A stretch of 64,000 nucleotides of DNA from Comamonas testosteroni (GTDB taxonomy: Bacteria > Pseudomonadota > Gammaproteobacteria > Burkholderiales > Burkholderiaceae_C). A program made the position numbers and the translations under genes. A model generated the notes under the pieces. That model searched no databases and was not told the origin of the DNA. It saw only the letters and a list, made by a program, of their open reading frames with translations. Positions 37,798 through 47,344 of the stretch are shown here, one piece after another. The stretch is taken from the NCBI RefSeq assembly GCF_030505195.1, contig NZ_CP129672.1, forward strand, positions 1,860,001-1,924,000. Direction: 5' to 3'. Every line of letters starts with the position of its first letter. Within the stretch, counting starts at the first letter, position 1.

Positions 37798-38334
37798 ATG
37801 GCCATGACCCTGAACGACAAGCTCGTCGTCGCCATCTCCTCGCGAGCCCTTTTCGATTTCGAGGAGGAAAACCGCCTCTTCGAGGACAGCGACCCGGCAA
37901 GCTATCTGCGCCTGCAGCGCGAGCGGCTGGACGTGCCTGCCGCGCCCGGCGTGGCCTTCTCGCTGGTCAAGAAGCTGCTGGCCTTCAACGCCGAAGGACA
38001 GCAGCATGTGGAGGTGGTGCTGCTCTCGCGCAACGACCCCGTCAGCGGCATGCGCGTCTTCCGCTCGGCCAAGGCCCATGGCCTGCACTCCATACAGCGC
38101 GGCGTATTCACCCAGGGGCGCGACCCATTCGGCTATCTGCGCCCGCTGGGGGCCCAGCTTTTTCTGTCGGCGAATGCCGAGGACGTGACCCAGGCACTGC
38201 AGCTGGGCTACCCGGCAGCCCATGTGTTCACCGACTCCATGCGCGCCAGCAGCAGCCATCCGCGCGAAGTGCGCATCGCTTTCGACGGCGATGCCGTGCT
38301 GTTTTCCGTTATGTCGATGCATCAAGAACACTAG
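37798..38334 (+). pseudogene. 5'-nucleotidase (PF06189-type), truncated by island insertion
   Basis: The first 170 or so residues are a high-GC 5'-nucleotidase (LNDKLVVAISSRALFDFEEE; VEVVLLSRNDPVSGMRVFRS; LFLSANAEDV) closely parallel to the intact gene at 44643. The homology stops within the catalytic motif RIAFDGDAVLFS, after which eight foreign codons (VMSMHQEH) lead to a stop. The remaining 130 or so residues, including the rest of the HAD-like domain, are not in the window. The product is unlikely to be active. The break marks the left end of the island. Confidence 0.85.
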
Positions 38335-38399
38335 CCATATATTGCCAACATCGGAAGGATCGCTAATAATTCAAATTATTGGAACTTCTTCTTTTATTG

Positions 38400-39740
38400 A
38401 TGCAACATAGCCGTAGCTACTCGGTGAACTTCACGCCTAACGGTGAATTTGCATCGAGGTACCCCGCACTAGCGCATCTCCCCTTCATCTTGGACTCGCG
38501 CCCCAGCTACCACCGGCTAGGTAACGCGTACCTGGTTGAGCGTGGCTTAGGCCTCTGGGGACCAGAGAGTCGGAACCAAGTCCTGACCGGGCGCATCCCC
38601 ACTGCCAAGTCAATGCTCAGTTACGCGCAATGGCTTGCGAATTTCTTAGAGTGGGCAGACAAGCGCAAGGTAGACCTCAAGACATGTGACTACGCCACAC
38701 ATATAGTGGGCCGCTATCAAAAAGAGATGCTTGAAGGCCTCTGGTCACGCGATGGTTACGGCCTCGCACCAAGCACTGTGAATCTGAGAGTTCAACAAGC
38801 GTGCGACTTTTTGACTTGGATGGCAGACACAGGCCAGAGGGTAGTCTTCAAGATTCCGTACGACACTGCAAAGCTGAGAATCGGCTCAGCCACAAGCTCC
38901 ATCGGCCACCTGGGTTTTAACGTCCGTGTACGTAAGGGAAAAGTGCGGCGACCGACGCGTCCTCTGTGTATGCCAACAGATGCGCAGGTGAAAGCGTGGC
39001 TTGAAAGCGTCCATGAAAAGTATGGACAGACTTACGGCCTTATGTGCGAAACGGTCTTGTTTACTGCAATGCGACGCGAAGAAGTCGTATGCCTCCGCCA
39101 CGACACCTTGCCCGAGAACCCCAAAGACTGGCTCATCGCGAACCCACTCGCCCCCCCTGCGCAACAACAAGTTCGCATCACTATCCGATACGGCACAAAG
39201 GGTCCAACCTATGGCCTGGACAATGGGGACAAGATTGGTCCAGAGCGAGACATCTTGATCCCCCTGAGCCTTGCTCAAAGCTGGGATCACTATCGCTCTA
39301 ATGCCCGGAACCAAGCTTTTGCGGCGCGCATGAAACGAGTCAAAGGGGCGGCACGGGTTGCGCTTGCAAAGAGCGCTGTGCACTTATTCCTCCGCGCTTC
39401 AGATGGGATGCAGTTCAAAGGCCCTGAGCTATATAACGCGTGGACAGGAGCCCTGCCTCCCATCAATGGCTGGTCTCCCCACCAGGGAAGACACTGGTGG
39501 GCATGCTCTGTACTTTGGCGAGAGCTGAAGAAGCACCAGCACACGCCGCACTTGAGCAATGAGACTACGGCAGCACTGCTTGAGAACACTGCCCTGAGCA
39601 TCATCAGACTTCAAGTCCAACCGCAACTAGGTCACGCCAACGAAGCTACGACGATGGTGTATCTGCGATGGGTGATGGACATGCTCGCGGTACCGGCCTC
39701 ACTTGAAGACGACGACGAGCCGTCAATAGGCACTAAATAA
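38400..39740 (+). CDS. Tyrosine recombinase 1 of the trio
   Basis: A 446-residue site-specific integrase. Catalytic pattern intact: Arg in FTAMRREEVVCLRHD, HXXR in SPHQGRHWWA, GH in LGHANEATTMVYLRW with the nucleophilic Tyr. The N-terminal core-binding part has LSYAQWLANFLEWADKRKV. ATG 38400 is preferred over a TTG seven codons earlier. Base composition is clearly less GC-rich than the genes to its left. It lies just inside the island boundary and is followed after 12 bases by recombinase 2, preceded by AAGGA. Confidence 0.88.
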   Translation: MQHSRSYSVNFTPNGEFASRYPALAHLPFILDSRPSYHRLGNAYLVERGLGLWGPESRNQVLTGRIPTAKSMLSYAQWLANFLEWADKRKVDLKTCDYATHIVGRYQKEMLEGLWSRDGYGLAPSTVNLRVQQACDFLTWMADTGQRVVFKIPYDTAKLRIGSATSSIGHLGFNVRVRKGKVRRPTRPLCMPTDAQVKAWLESVHEKYGQTYGLMCETVLFTAMRREEVVCLRHDTLPENPKDWLIANPLAPPAQQQVRITIRYGTKGPTYGLDNGDKIGPERDILIPLSLAQSWDHYRSNARNQAFAARMKRVKGAARVALAKSAVHLFLRASDGMQFKGPELYNAWTGALPPINGWSPHQGRHWWACSVLWRELKKHQHTPHLSNETTAALLENTALSIIRLQVQPQLGHANEATTMVYLRWVMDMLAVPASLEDDDEPSIGTK

Positions 39741-39752
39741 GCAAGGACTGAT

Positions 39753-41807
39753 ATGAGTATCCGTACGAACACGAATACGAAGGATCACCTAAGCCAGAGT
39801 GTCACAACACTACACCCTTCACCTGTAGAAGGCTCAACTACTCTGCCTCATGAAAAAGAGGCGCTTCGCTTTTATACAACCCATAAGACTAAGCCCCGCA
39901 TAGTAGATCTCAATGTTTTCAAGACTGGTCAAAGCATTTCTTCAAGCAATGATAGCTGGAAAGAGCCATTTTCCGGCCGACCTGAACTGATAGCACAGCT
40001 TAAACCTGCAATTATCGACCGTGCAATGCCATTAGCACATAAATCGGTGGACCAGATTTTGGCTTCACTGCGTGCATGGTGGCGGATCTTTGATTCAGTC
40101 GAAGCCATGACGGAGGGAACAGCACACCCAATTACTTCAGTTTCCCAAATTACTGACCTGCATCGCCAAGTTGCTTTAGACAGAGGAATTGGGCGATTGG
40201 AGTTCGTCAATTTCTTTCAATTAGCGAACACAACTCGAATTGCTCTAGGATTAAAACCACTGTACTGGCTAGCGCCGTCATCGAAACCTGTCAACCGACA
40301 TCTACCTTCAAAGTGGCAAACCGACGTAATCCGTCAACAACTTAAACGCCACTGGTTCTCTGTGCTTGACCGATGGTCATTGGCAGACGATTTACGAAAA
40401 CAATGTAGCACTGTAGTTGAGCACGACGCAGACCCGGAGACTCACAAGGAGCAACAGCGCCTACTTCGTAATTACAAGTTATTCGACTCGGTTGTAGAGA
40501 AAACTGGCGATCCGCGACCATCAGTTAGTTCGTTACTGCAGGGGGTTTCCGCCCAGACCTTCTATGAACAAGGCTTCAACTACAGCGATATGCTGTGCGG
40601 CAGCTATCCTGACAGCTTCGATATCCGCGTTGCTTTTCATTTATGTATGGCCACCACTGGCTGGAATCCCGCAGTCTTACTAAGTCTTGATGTCACGACT
40701 TCAATTATTGAAAAGCATCCAAAAGACCCAGGGCGATACATTCTCCGCGGAACAAAGGCTCGGACCGGTGGGGCCGAACAACTCAGCGAAGGGCTGCTAA
40801 AGTCCCAAGGAAGTGCAGGATTCATCATACAGGCACTAATAGCCCGAACGAAGTCGCTTCGTGAGTCTTTGATTAATGACCTGCATGTGTACAAAGCGAG
40901 TTTGGCAGAAATGAAAAGCACGTCGCACACAGCGGTCGAACTTGAATTGATGCGCATACATATCACATCTCTAGAGCAGGGAACAAAATCCCCTTGGATT
41001 TTTGTAAAAAAAAATGGTGATGATATTCTTTGGCTGACCGACGAAAATTTCTCGGAGGGTGTGTATAAAAAAGGCATCGGTTACCTTTCTTTTATCGGGA
41101 AATTCATCGCAGATCTTAATTTAAATAGACCTAAAGAAAATCAATTATCACCGCTTCGAGCATCGGACTTCCGTGACGCCTATGCAGCAACACAATATCA
41201 CGCAAGCGGAGGTTCAATTCTCTATGTGATGAAGGCTCTAGGCCATCGCAGCATTAGATCAACTCAAGGCTATCTGAACAATACATTGCTGAATGATGAA
41301 CATCAAAAACTGTTCGGGACATTCAGCGAAGCCCTTTGGAGCGAAATAGCGACCCATCAAAGAGTTGACCCTACAATTATTGCTCAGCGGTCACGCTACG
41401 GCAGCATAACTCCAGAGCACCGTAAGCGTTTACAGGATTACCGAACGCTGATGCGAAGCCGGGTTGGTATTGCCTGCACAGACCCCACAAACCCTCCACG
41501 TCACATCGCCCCCGACTTCGTCGCTGACGGGAAAGCAATGTGCCATGTCCAACGTTGCACACTCTGCCTAGAGAATGCCGTCCTCCTTCCCGATAGCCTT
41601 CCCGGCCTTTGCAAGAGGTTAGCTGAGCTGCGGTATCTGCGATCGAGAATGAGCGTAACTGCGTTCCAAGAATCTTCATTTTTAAAGGAGTTGGACAATA
41701 CAGAGCTTGCACTAATTGCCTTCGACGCTCAAGAATCTACGCAATTGCTTGAGGAATGGGAGCGACGCATTGAAAGCGGAGCACACCGAGTCATTGAGTT
41801 TGATTAA
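39753..41807 (+). CDS. Tyrosine recombinase-like protein 2, degenerate active site
   Basis: A 684-residue protein in the position of TnpB of Tn554-like elements. The C-terminal catalytic fold is recognisable (LSPLRASDFRDAYAATQYHA and MKALGHRSIRSTQGYLNN with the Tyr), but the first Arg is replaced in TGWNPAVLLSL and the box-II His is absent. The C-terminal end has a Cys/His cluster (KAMCHVQRCTLCLENAV). It may act as an accessory or DNA-binding subunit. AT-rich for this genome. Confidence 0.75.
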   Translation: MSIRTNTNTKDHLSQSVTTLHPSPVEGSTTLPHEKEALRFYTTHKTKPRIVDLNVFKTGQSISSSNDSWKEPFSGRPELIAQLKPAIIDRAMPLAHKSVDQILASLRAWWRIFDSVEAMTEGTAHPITSVSQITDLHRQVALDRGIGRLEFVNFFQLANTTRIALGLKPLYWLAPSSKPVNRHLPSKWQTDVIRQQLKRHWFSVLDRWSLADDLRKQCSTVVEHDADPETHKEQQRLLRNYKLFDSVVEKTGDPRPSVSSLLQGVSAQTFYEQGFNYSDMLCGSYPDSFDIRVAFHLCMATTGWNPAVLLSLDVTTSIIEKHPKDPGRYILRGTKARTGGAEQLSEGLLKSQGSAGFIIQALIARTKSLRESLINDLHVYKASLAEMKSTSHTAVELELMRIHITSLEQGTKSPWIFVKKNGDDILWLTDENFSEGVYKKGIGYLSFIGKFIADLNLNRPKENQLSPLRASDFRDAYAATQYHASGGSILYVMKALGHRSIRSTQGYLNNTLLNDEHQKLFGTFSEALWSEIATHQRVDPTIIAQRSRYGSITPEHRKRLQDYRTLMRSRVGIACTDPTNPPRHIAPDFVADGKAMCHVQRCTLCLENAVLLPDSLPGLCKRLAELRYLRSRMSVTAFQESSFLKELDNTELALIAFDAQESTQLLEEWERRIESGAHRVIEFD

Positions 41808-41827
41808 AACTCGCAAGAGAATAATCA

Positions 41828-44092
41828 ATGAATAACTTAGTTAAATTGGAACTCAATACCGATCCTTCCGAAATATTCGGGAGAGATTACGAGATAGAGG
41901 CAACCCGCAATCGTGGTTTACTGCTCATGCCGGTCCACTCCATTCAACACGCCGATGCCGCTCAACTCATCGCATTGCAACGGATCTTGCAGCACGGCGA
42001 TACATTAGGCAGATGGGTAACTGCTGATGCATGGGTTCCTTCGTCAAAAAAGAGCTCTGCGTTTTTGTCAATCGACATACGTCGACGTATCGTCCATTTC
42101 TTGCCTGCACATCTTCAACGCCTAGCGAGCGATGAAGATCTGACGAGTCATCGCGTTCATCATTCAATCGCGAAGTACTTAGACGAGGCTGTGCTCAAAA
42201 TAACACGTTATTTGGTGCTTTTGCGTATTGGCCCGGTGGGCCGCGGAAAAAAGGGAGCCCAGCGCACACTTGACCCAAATTCGATCATCTATATTGGCTA
42301 TAGCATAGCGCCAATTATTTTCGCGCTAGCAATTGCATCGTCCTTTGATACGAAAGGACAACCAACAGCCGACAGCATCTCTTTCCGATCGCTGCGTACG
42401 GATGATCTATCTGCACTTTCAGAGAGTCAAAAAAGGCAAGTGCTGGCAGAGTGGCTGCGTATGAAGGAGCTCGTGGATCGAGGACTGTGGACGGATGCAC
42501 CCAGCATACAGACGGAAACTAGCACGATTGCGATGACCGGAGGCCTTCGCTACACAGTAGAGCCGCGAAAGGTCGTTAGTCATCAACCCCTACCTGACGA
42601 GTATGTTTCAGAAATGGGTCGTCACAGTCTTTGGCTCATGCGCGTGCTTCTCCCGAACCTGCTTGACATTGGAAAGGCAATAGCTGACCTTTACTCGGAA
42701 AAAGGCAGCAATGGAAAGCCCCAAAAAAATATAGTCAGCAGCTGTGCTAGAAAGGTGCGAAAGCTACTCTCTACCTTTCGTTGGCTCGACCAAGAAGGCC
42801 AAGAATTTTACGCACTTCCCTTCTCGCTGCGTCGACACAAGCTGCGCAGTGAAACTAAATCAGTAAATGGTCGTAATGTTGAAACAGAGGCGTACTGGCC
42901 ACCAAAAAGTCTTTCAGACGTGATGGGATTGCTCGGGCTCGTGCAAATGGCACACTATTTTATAGTCAGCCTCAGTATGGGAGCCCGCCAATCTGAGGTA
43001 CTAGGACTACAAAGGGATTGCGTCGTACGTTCAGTTGACGGGAGACGCTACGCAAACGGTAAAACCTACAAGCTCGTGGAACGACACGGCGGCGAGTGGA
43101 GGGACTGGCAATTACCAGAGGCAGCAGTCGAGGCACTCGCTCAGCAGGCACTGCTCATTGAGACTGCTATGCGGATCGCTTATTTCAAAGTGCAGCGGGA
43201 TACCGATATAGACGCCGTTAGCTCAGGCACGCATCTCTGGGGACAATTAAATGCAGGGAACACTAGTGACCCGGCGAATTCGTCCTTCGAAATCAATTCA
43301 GCATTGCGAGCATATGCGCATGCGATCGGATTGAGTACTGAGCCCGGTGGGCAGCCTCTCCGATCGCATCGATTCAGGAAGACACTTGCACGTCTCGTGG
43401 CTTTAGCCTTGACACAAGCTCCGAAGTTGTTGATGGATGTGTTTGGTCATAAATCCATCGAAATGACGCTGTACTACATCCTCTCCGACAAAAATCTTCG
43501 TGCCGAAATCGAGACAGTGGCACGTGAGTTGCGCGTAATGCGTGCTAAGGAGGTGGTCGAACGTATGGTCGAGGCGGACTTGGCTTCTAAGGGAACAGAA
43601 AGTGCCGACTTAGGCGGCTATGGAGGACTTGCCGCGGTATCACTGCAGAACGTCATCAGAGAGAATCGTGATCGAGCACACCGTCAAGGTGCCCAATGGG
43701 GTGCGAACGACGTTGGAGAATTGGCCGAGTTGCTGACGTTGCAAGGCAAAGCATGGGAGCAAGTCAGAACAGGTGTGCTCTGCACCAAATTTCCTGGTGA
43801 AGTGGGGCCCTGCAGCAAGAGCAAAGGGCGTCCCGAACCCTCGAAGTGTCAGATCAGCTGTAACCATCGGCTGGAAGAAGCCTTCCTACGTGAGGACGTT
43901 GAAGGTTCGATTCAAGACGCAGTAGCAGCTTATGAAGCTGCAATTGCCAATGAGGAAAGCCTGACTGCCGCTCACTGGGCCGCACAGGTACGCGCCCATG
44001 TCCCGCGTTTTTCTGACCTGCAGGCGAAGTGGATGCTCAACGAGACCGTGCGGGAGTTGTTCGCCGACGAATTGGACAAAGTGGTCGAATGA
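41828..44092 (+). CDS. Tyrosine recombinase 3 of the trio
   Basis: A 754-residue integrase with a complete motif set: Arg in LSMGARQSEVLGLQRD, HRFRK in LRSHRFRKTLARLV, GH and Tyr in VFGHKSIEMTLYYILSD. A C-terminal Cys cluster (VLCTKFPGEVGPCSKSKG followed by CQISCNH) suggests a metal-binding module as in recombinase 2. Its stop overlaps the start of the small coiled-coil gene (ATGA). Confidence 0.85.
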   Translation: MNNLVKLELNTDPSEIFGRDYEIEATRNRGLLLMPVHSIQHADAAQLIALQRILQHGDTLGRWVTADAWVPSSKKSSAFLSIDIRRRIVHFLPAHLQRLASDEDLTSHRVHHSIAKYLDEAVLKITRYLVLLRIGPVGRGKKGAQRTLDPNSIIYIGYSIAPIIFALAIASSFDTKGQPTADSISFRSLRTDDLSALSESQKRQVLAEWLRMKELVDRGLWTDAPSIQTETSTIAMTGGLRYTVEPRKVVSHQPLPDEYVSEMGRHSLWLMRVLLPNLLDIGKAIADLYSEKGSNGKPQKNIVSSCARKVRKLLSTFRWLDQEGQEFYALPFSLRRHKLRSETKSVNGRNVETEAYWPPKSLSDVMGLLGLVQMAHYFIVSLSMGARQSEVLGLQRDCVVRSVDGRRYANGKTYKLVERHGGEWRDWQLPEAAVEALAQQALLIETAMRIAYFKVQRDTDIDAVSSGTHLWGQLNAGNTSDPANSSFEINSALRAYAHAIGLSTEPGGQPLRSHRFRKTLARLVALALTQAPKLLMDVFGHKSIEMTLYYILSDKNLRAEIETVARELRVMRAKEVVERMVEADLASKGTESADLGGYGGLAAVSLQNVIRENRDRAHRQGAQWGANDVGELAELLTLQGKAWEQVRTGVLCTKFPGEVGPCSKSKGRPEPSKCQISCNHRLEEAFLREDVEGSIQDAVAAYEAAIANEESLTAAHWAAQVRAHVPRFSDLQAKWMLNETVRELFADELDKVVE

Positions 44093-44619
44093 AGAAAACA
44101 TCAAAGCCAAAGCGAACCCACTCTGTCGATGCTATTGAGCGCATGCGCTCAGCAGCGCTGGCACGTTATGACTCACAGGCCGCACAGTCTCATGAAAGAG
44201 TTCGCCACGTAATGCAAGCCATCCAACAGGAGATGGCCGCCAACGAAGGCATCTACCCCCATAACAAGGGCGCAGTTTCGATGGCGGAGGTCGCACGACG
44301 CGCAGAAATACATCCCCTTACTTTTCACAAGCCGCGCTATCTAGAGCTCGGCAAGGAAGTAAAGACATGGCTTGAGACATTGAAGCAAGGTGCGGTCGTT
44401 GGTCAAGGTCGGGTCCGCAAAGAACTGGGGACCCGAATCCAGGAATGGAAGAAGCTATATGAGGACTTACTTGAGACTCACCGCATTAGCGAAACTGATC
44501 TTCAGTACGCGGAAGCCAGGCTCAAAGAAGTTCTTTTGGAGAACGAGCAACTACGTCAACAGCTTTCGCAGCAAAAGACATTGAAAGTTGTCCCGATACG
44601 TCCAAAAAAGCCTGACTGA
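44089..44619 (+). CDS. Small coiled-coil accessory protein of the recombinase cluster (TnpC-like)
   Basis: A 176-residue basic protein. N-terminal part with a possible helix-turn-helix (VSMAEVARRAEIHPLTFHKP), C-terminal long coiled coil (about 110-165, heptads in LQYAEARLKEVLLENEQLRQ). Position after three recombinases and small size match TnpC of Tn554, which aids transposition. ATG 44089 is coupled to the preceding stop. Assignment is by layout; sequence similarity could not be tested. Confidence 0.6.
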   Translation: MKKTSKPKRTHSVDAIERMRSAALARYDSQAAQSHERVRHVMQAIQQEMAANEGIYPHNKGAVSMAEVARRAEIHPLTFHKPRYLELGKEVKTWLETLKQGAVVGQGRVRKELGTRIQEWKKLYEDLLETHRISETDLQYAEARLKEVLLENEQLRQQLSQQKTLKVVPIRPKKPD

Positions 44620-44642
44620 GATTTCAATGTAAAAGGTATAAA

Positions 44643-45575
44643 ATGGCATATCCAATTGAAAAAAAGCTAGTTGTTGCCGTCTCGTCCAGTGCTCTTTTCG
44701 ACCTTTCAGAGTCACATGCGGTCTTTGTCGAAAAAGGCCCTAAAGCCTACAAAGAATTTCAGGAAGCCAACCTGGACAAATTTCTCGGGAAAGGGGTTGC
44801 ATTTCCATTTGTTCGGCGCTTTTTGAATATCAACAAGCGCTTCCCGAAGCAATCACCTGTCGAGGTGGTTCTCTTGTCTAGAAATTCTGCAGCCACCGGA
44901 AAAAGAGTTTTTCGATCCATTTCTCACTACGGCTTAGATATCTCACGAGCTGCGTTTATGGAGGGGAAATCACCCTACGAATACATCCCAGCCTTCAACG
45001 CGTCATTGTTTCTATCTGCTAATGAGGAAGACGTAAAAAATGCCATTAGCAGTAAGTACCCAGCTGGCATTGTTTTACCGAGTACAGTCATCGATGACGA
45101 ATCCGAGGACGAGCTTCGCATCGCATTCGACTTTGATGGCGTGATCGCCGATGACGAATCTGAAGCGGTTTTCAAAGGCAAGGATCTTTCAGCGTTTCGC
45201 GACTATGAAGTTGCAAACGCACACATTCCTCACAAGCCAGGCCCTCTGGCCGACTTATTTCAAAAGCTCTCATTCATGCAAAAACTTGAAGACAAAGAGC
45301 AGGAGAAGAATCGAGATTACAAACGCATCATTCGGACCGCCATAATTACCGCAAGAAATGCGCCATCCCATGAACGTGTTATTACCACGCTGGAAGATTG
45401 GGGAGTCAGCGCAAATGAGACCTTCTTCTTAGGTGGAATGAAAAAAGATCGAATTCTTGCTCGGCTAAAGCCACATATGTTCTTCGATGACCAGAAAAGT
45501 CACCTTGAATCTGAGGCAGGAGACATACCGATGGTTCATATTCCATTTGGAATTGCAAATAAAATCATCGAATAA
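44643..45575 (+). CDS. 5'-nucleotidase, intact second copy carried by the island
   Basis: A 310-residue protein whose first half aligns along its length with the truncated gene at 37798 (KLVVAVSSSALFDLSES; PVEVVLLSRNSAATGKRVFR; LFLSANEEDV) and which continues through the catalytic DFDGVIADDESEAVF and a HAD-type end (FLGGMKKDRILARLKPHMFF). It would hydrolyse nucleoside monophosphates in the cytoplasm. Lower GC and diverged sequence show it is not a recent duplicate. It sits directly behind the recombinases. Confidence 0.88.
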   Translation: MAYPIEKKLVVAVSSSALFDLSESHAVFVEKGPKAYKEFQEANLDKFLGKGVAFPFVRRFLNINKRFPKQSPVEVVLLSRNSAATGKRVFRSISHYGLDISRAAFMEGKSPYEYIPAFNASLFLSANEEDVKNAISSKYPAGIVLPSTVIDDESEDELRIAFDFDGVIADDESEAVFKGKDLSAFRDYEVANAHIPHKPGPLADLFQKLSFMQKLEDKEQEKNRDYKRIIRTAIITARNAPSHERVITTLEDWGVSANETFFLGGMKKDRILARLKPHMFFDDQKSHLESEAGDIPMVHIPFGIANKIIE

Positions 45576-45597
45576 ATGCCTTCTGATATTTATTTTA

Positions 45598-45666
45598 CTA
45601 GAGTCCTGATTCCCCAAGCTCACGGCCGTAGCCAGATCGCTTGATGCCGCCGAACGGTAGCTCAGG
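45598..45666 (-). pseudogene. C-terminal remnant of an aldehyde dehydrogenase
   Basis: The frame reads PELPFGGIKRSGYGRELGES then GL and a stop, the conserved C-terminal motif of succinate-semialdehyde and related aldehyde dehydrogenases. Nothing else of that gene is present. It runs into, and overlaps by a few bases, the stop codon of the RES gene on the same strand, marking an old recombination joint. Confidence 0.7.
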
Positions 45667-47017
45667 AACCGTAGTGGCGATCATTGATAGAGGCAACACC
45701 GTCCACTGTATGAGGCTTACTGAAATAGCGCACAGCTGATATGTCGTGAATGACAATCGAGTCCTGCACCAGCGACAGCGCCGGTTGCACTTCACGCTGA
45801 CTAGGCCACATCGCGGCCCGGCTGATGAAATGTATGGAAGGACGGAACCTGCGGCCCGGCCCGTCCTCCTCGTATTCCCACAGAGAGATCTCGGCAGTGT
45901 TGCCGTCTCCATCAGAGTTGCTCACATCACACGCTTTGCGGAACAAGACGACGTTATCGCCAGCGGGGAGCTCACCTGGAATGCGACTTTGTGCAGATGG
46001 ATAGATGATGCCGTCTACATTCAACGTCGCATGGGCAGCCAGATAGTCCGCAACGGCCTGTGTGACAAGGTAGTCCCGATCCTGTTGTTCAGGAACCACG
46101 GGCGCTGATAAGCGGTCACCCAATGTCCTCAGGAAATCGCGACGCTGCGCCGCTAAGAGGGTATCTGGATCAAACAAACTGGCATTCGGGCGCAGCTCAA
46201 CGGTAGCCAGTCGCCGCAGATCCAATAGGCGCAGCGGCCGAATCACATCAAACGCGGCCAATGCGATCAAGCTCCCCACAGGCGGTCTCACCTCGGCAAT
46301 ACAGATCTCAGGATGGGTGGCTCCGTAGAAAGCAGGTTGACCCTGCCCATTCATTCGTCCTGCAGCTCCGACACCTACCGCCGGCGAACCTAGAAAACGC
46401 TCTGGCCAACGTAGCGCGGCAATCAACGCATCCTCGGTTTGGAACACTCTGCCCCGGTAGAGCGTCTTCAATGAAGTGCCGGGACCAGCTTCAAGGACAA
46501 CCGAACGCCCCTCCTGGTCTTGATCATTGGTGATCTCGCCAAAGATCATGTCGAGCAATGCCAGCGCCTTGGGGTTGAAGTAGCGCACCTCACTACGCAG
46601 GCTGTCTTCCATCTCGCGCCAAGAGAAACCGAGTGGCTCGGCCATTGATGGCTTGAGGACGAACCAAGGATCGTCGTCGCCATAGCGAGACTGTCCTGAC
46701 CCCTCGTCGTACCAAAGCTCGCTCAGGTGCTCCACCACAACTTCGACTGCATCCTGCGGTATGCCAGTCAGCTCCGAAATCGTTGTCTGCAAGTCGCTGC
46801 CGGCAGGAGTTCGCCCGAAATGAATCACCGCCATCGTGTTGCTGGATTCCTCGAAAAACGTATCGATCACTTTTTCGCACAGTTCAGCTACCACCCATAG
46901 GTCTGCTGCCGGTGCATCGACATCGCAGAACTCGCAAGAATTTTCAGACGTTGCAGCGTCTTGTACCAGACACTGTAGATGTGGCTCCCCAACACAATCA
47001 GCACATATATAGCTCAT
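45662..47017 (-). CDS. HEPN/RES N-terminal domain and RES-domain protein (copy 1)
   Basis: A 451-residue protein. N-terminal zinc ribbon (YICADCVGEP to SCEFCDVD), an acidic helical HEPN/RES N-terminal domain (about 40-170) and a C-terminal RES domain (about 195-360) with its conserved Arg in LYRGRVF and the signature AFYGATHPEICIAEVRPPVG. RES domains of toxin-antitoxin systems degrade NAD. No Xre-type antitoxin is adjacent. ATG 47017 (MSYICADC) is preceded by a run of ten G. A second protein of the same layout is at 49245. Confidence 0.75.
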   Translation of the reverse strand: MSYICADCVGEPHLQCLVQDAATSENSCEFCDVDAPAADLWVVAELCEKVIDTFFEESSNTMAVIHFGRTPAGSDLQTTISELTGIPQDAVEVVVEHLSELWYDEGSGQSRYGDDDPWFVLKPSMAEPLGFSWREMEDSLRSEVRYFNPKALALLDMIFGEITNDQDQEGRSVVLEAGPGTSLKTLYRGRVFQTEDALIAALRWPERFLGSPAVGVGAAGRMNGQGQPAFYGATHPEICIAEVRPPVGSLIALAAFDVIRPLRLLDLRRLATVELRPNASLFDPDTLLAAQRRDFLRTLGDRLSAPVVPEQQDRDYLVTQAVADYLAAHATLNVDGIIYPSAQSRIPGELPAGDNVVLFRKACDVSNSDGDGNTAEISLWEYEEDGPGRRFRPSIHFISRAAMWPSQREVQPALSLVQDSIVIHDISAVRYFSKPHTVDGVASINDRHYGS

Positions 47018-47020
47018 ACG

Positions 47021-47030
47021 CCCCCCCCCC
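47021..47030 (-). promoter_or_regulatory. G10 tract at the ribosome-binding position of RES gene 1
   Basis: Ten consecutive G (minus strand) end four bases before the ATG. It stands in for the Shine-Dalgarno sequence, and it would be inside the coding frame if a TTG just upstream were the start. Homopolymers of this length can slip. Confidence 0.5.
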
Positions 47031-47344
47031 AAGCAGTTCGCCTAGATCATCATTTGATAGAACTATGACATGACCTCGGCGAAATACAGTGGTCGCTGAA
47101 TAGCCAACATGCAGAGATGCAATTTGAGCAGCCGCTTCGGATCGAACAACGACAGTCGCTGTTTGGACATTAGCAGTCTTTGAAGGTAGGGCCCCTGGGC
47201 AGAAGACCCTGCCTTACTGTCCTAGTTACATCCGACCGATCCAGCTCCAACTGCCTGCCTTAGAACGCAGACCTTAGAGCTAGCGTGATCTATCGGGAGA
47301 AGGGGCATCGGCTAAACACACTAAGTGCTCATGCAAGAGTTATC
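47031..47344. other. Spacer between RES gene 1 and padR
   Basis: About 310 bases with no ORF or family I recognise. It must hold the promoters for both divergent genes; no clear -35/-10 was found. Confidence 0.3.

Noticed and set aside
38300..38400. tRNA-type attachment site for the island
   Set aside because: No tRNA gene or 3' tRNA fragment is present; the boundary lies in a protein gene.
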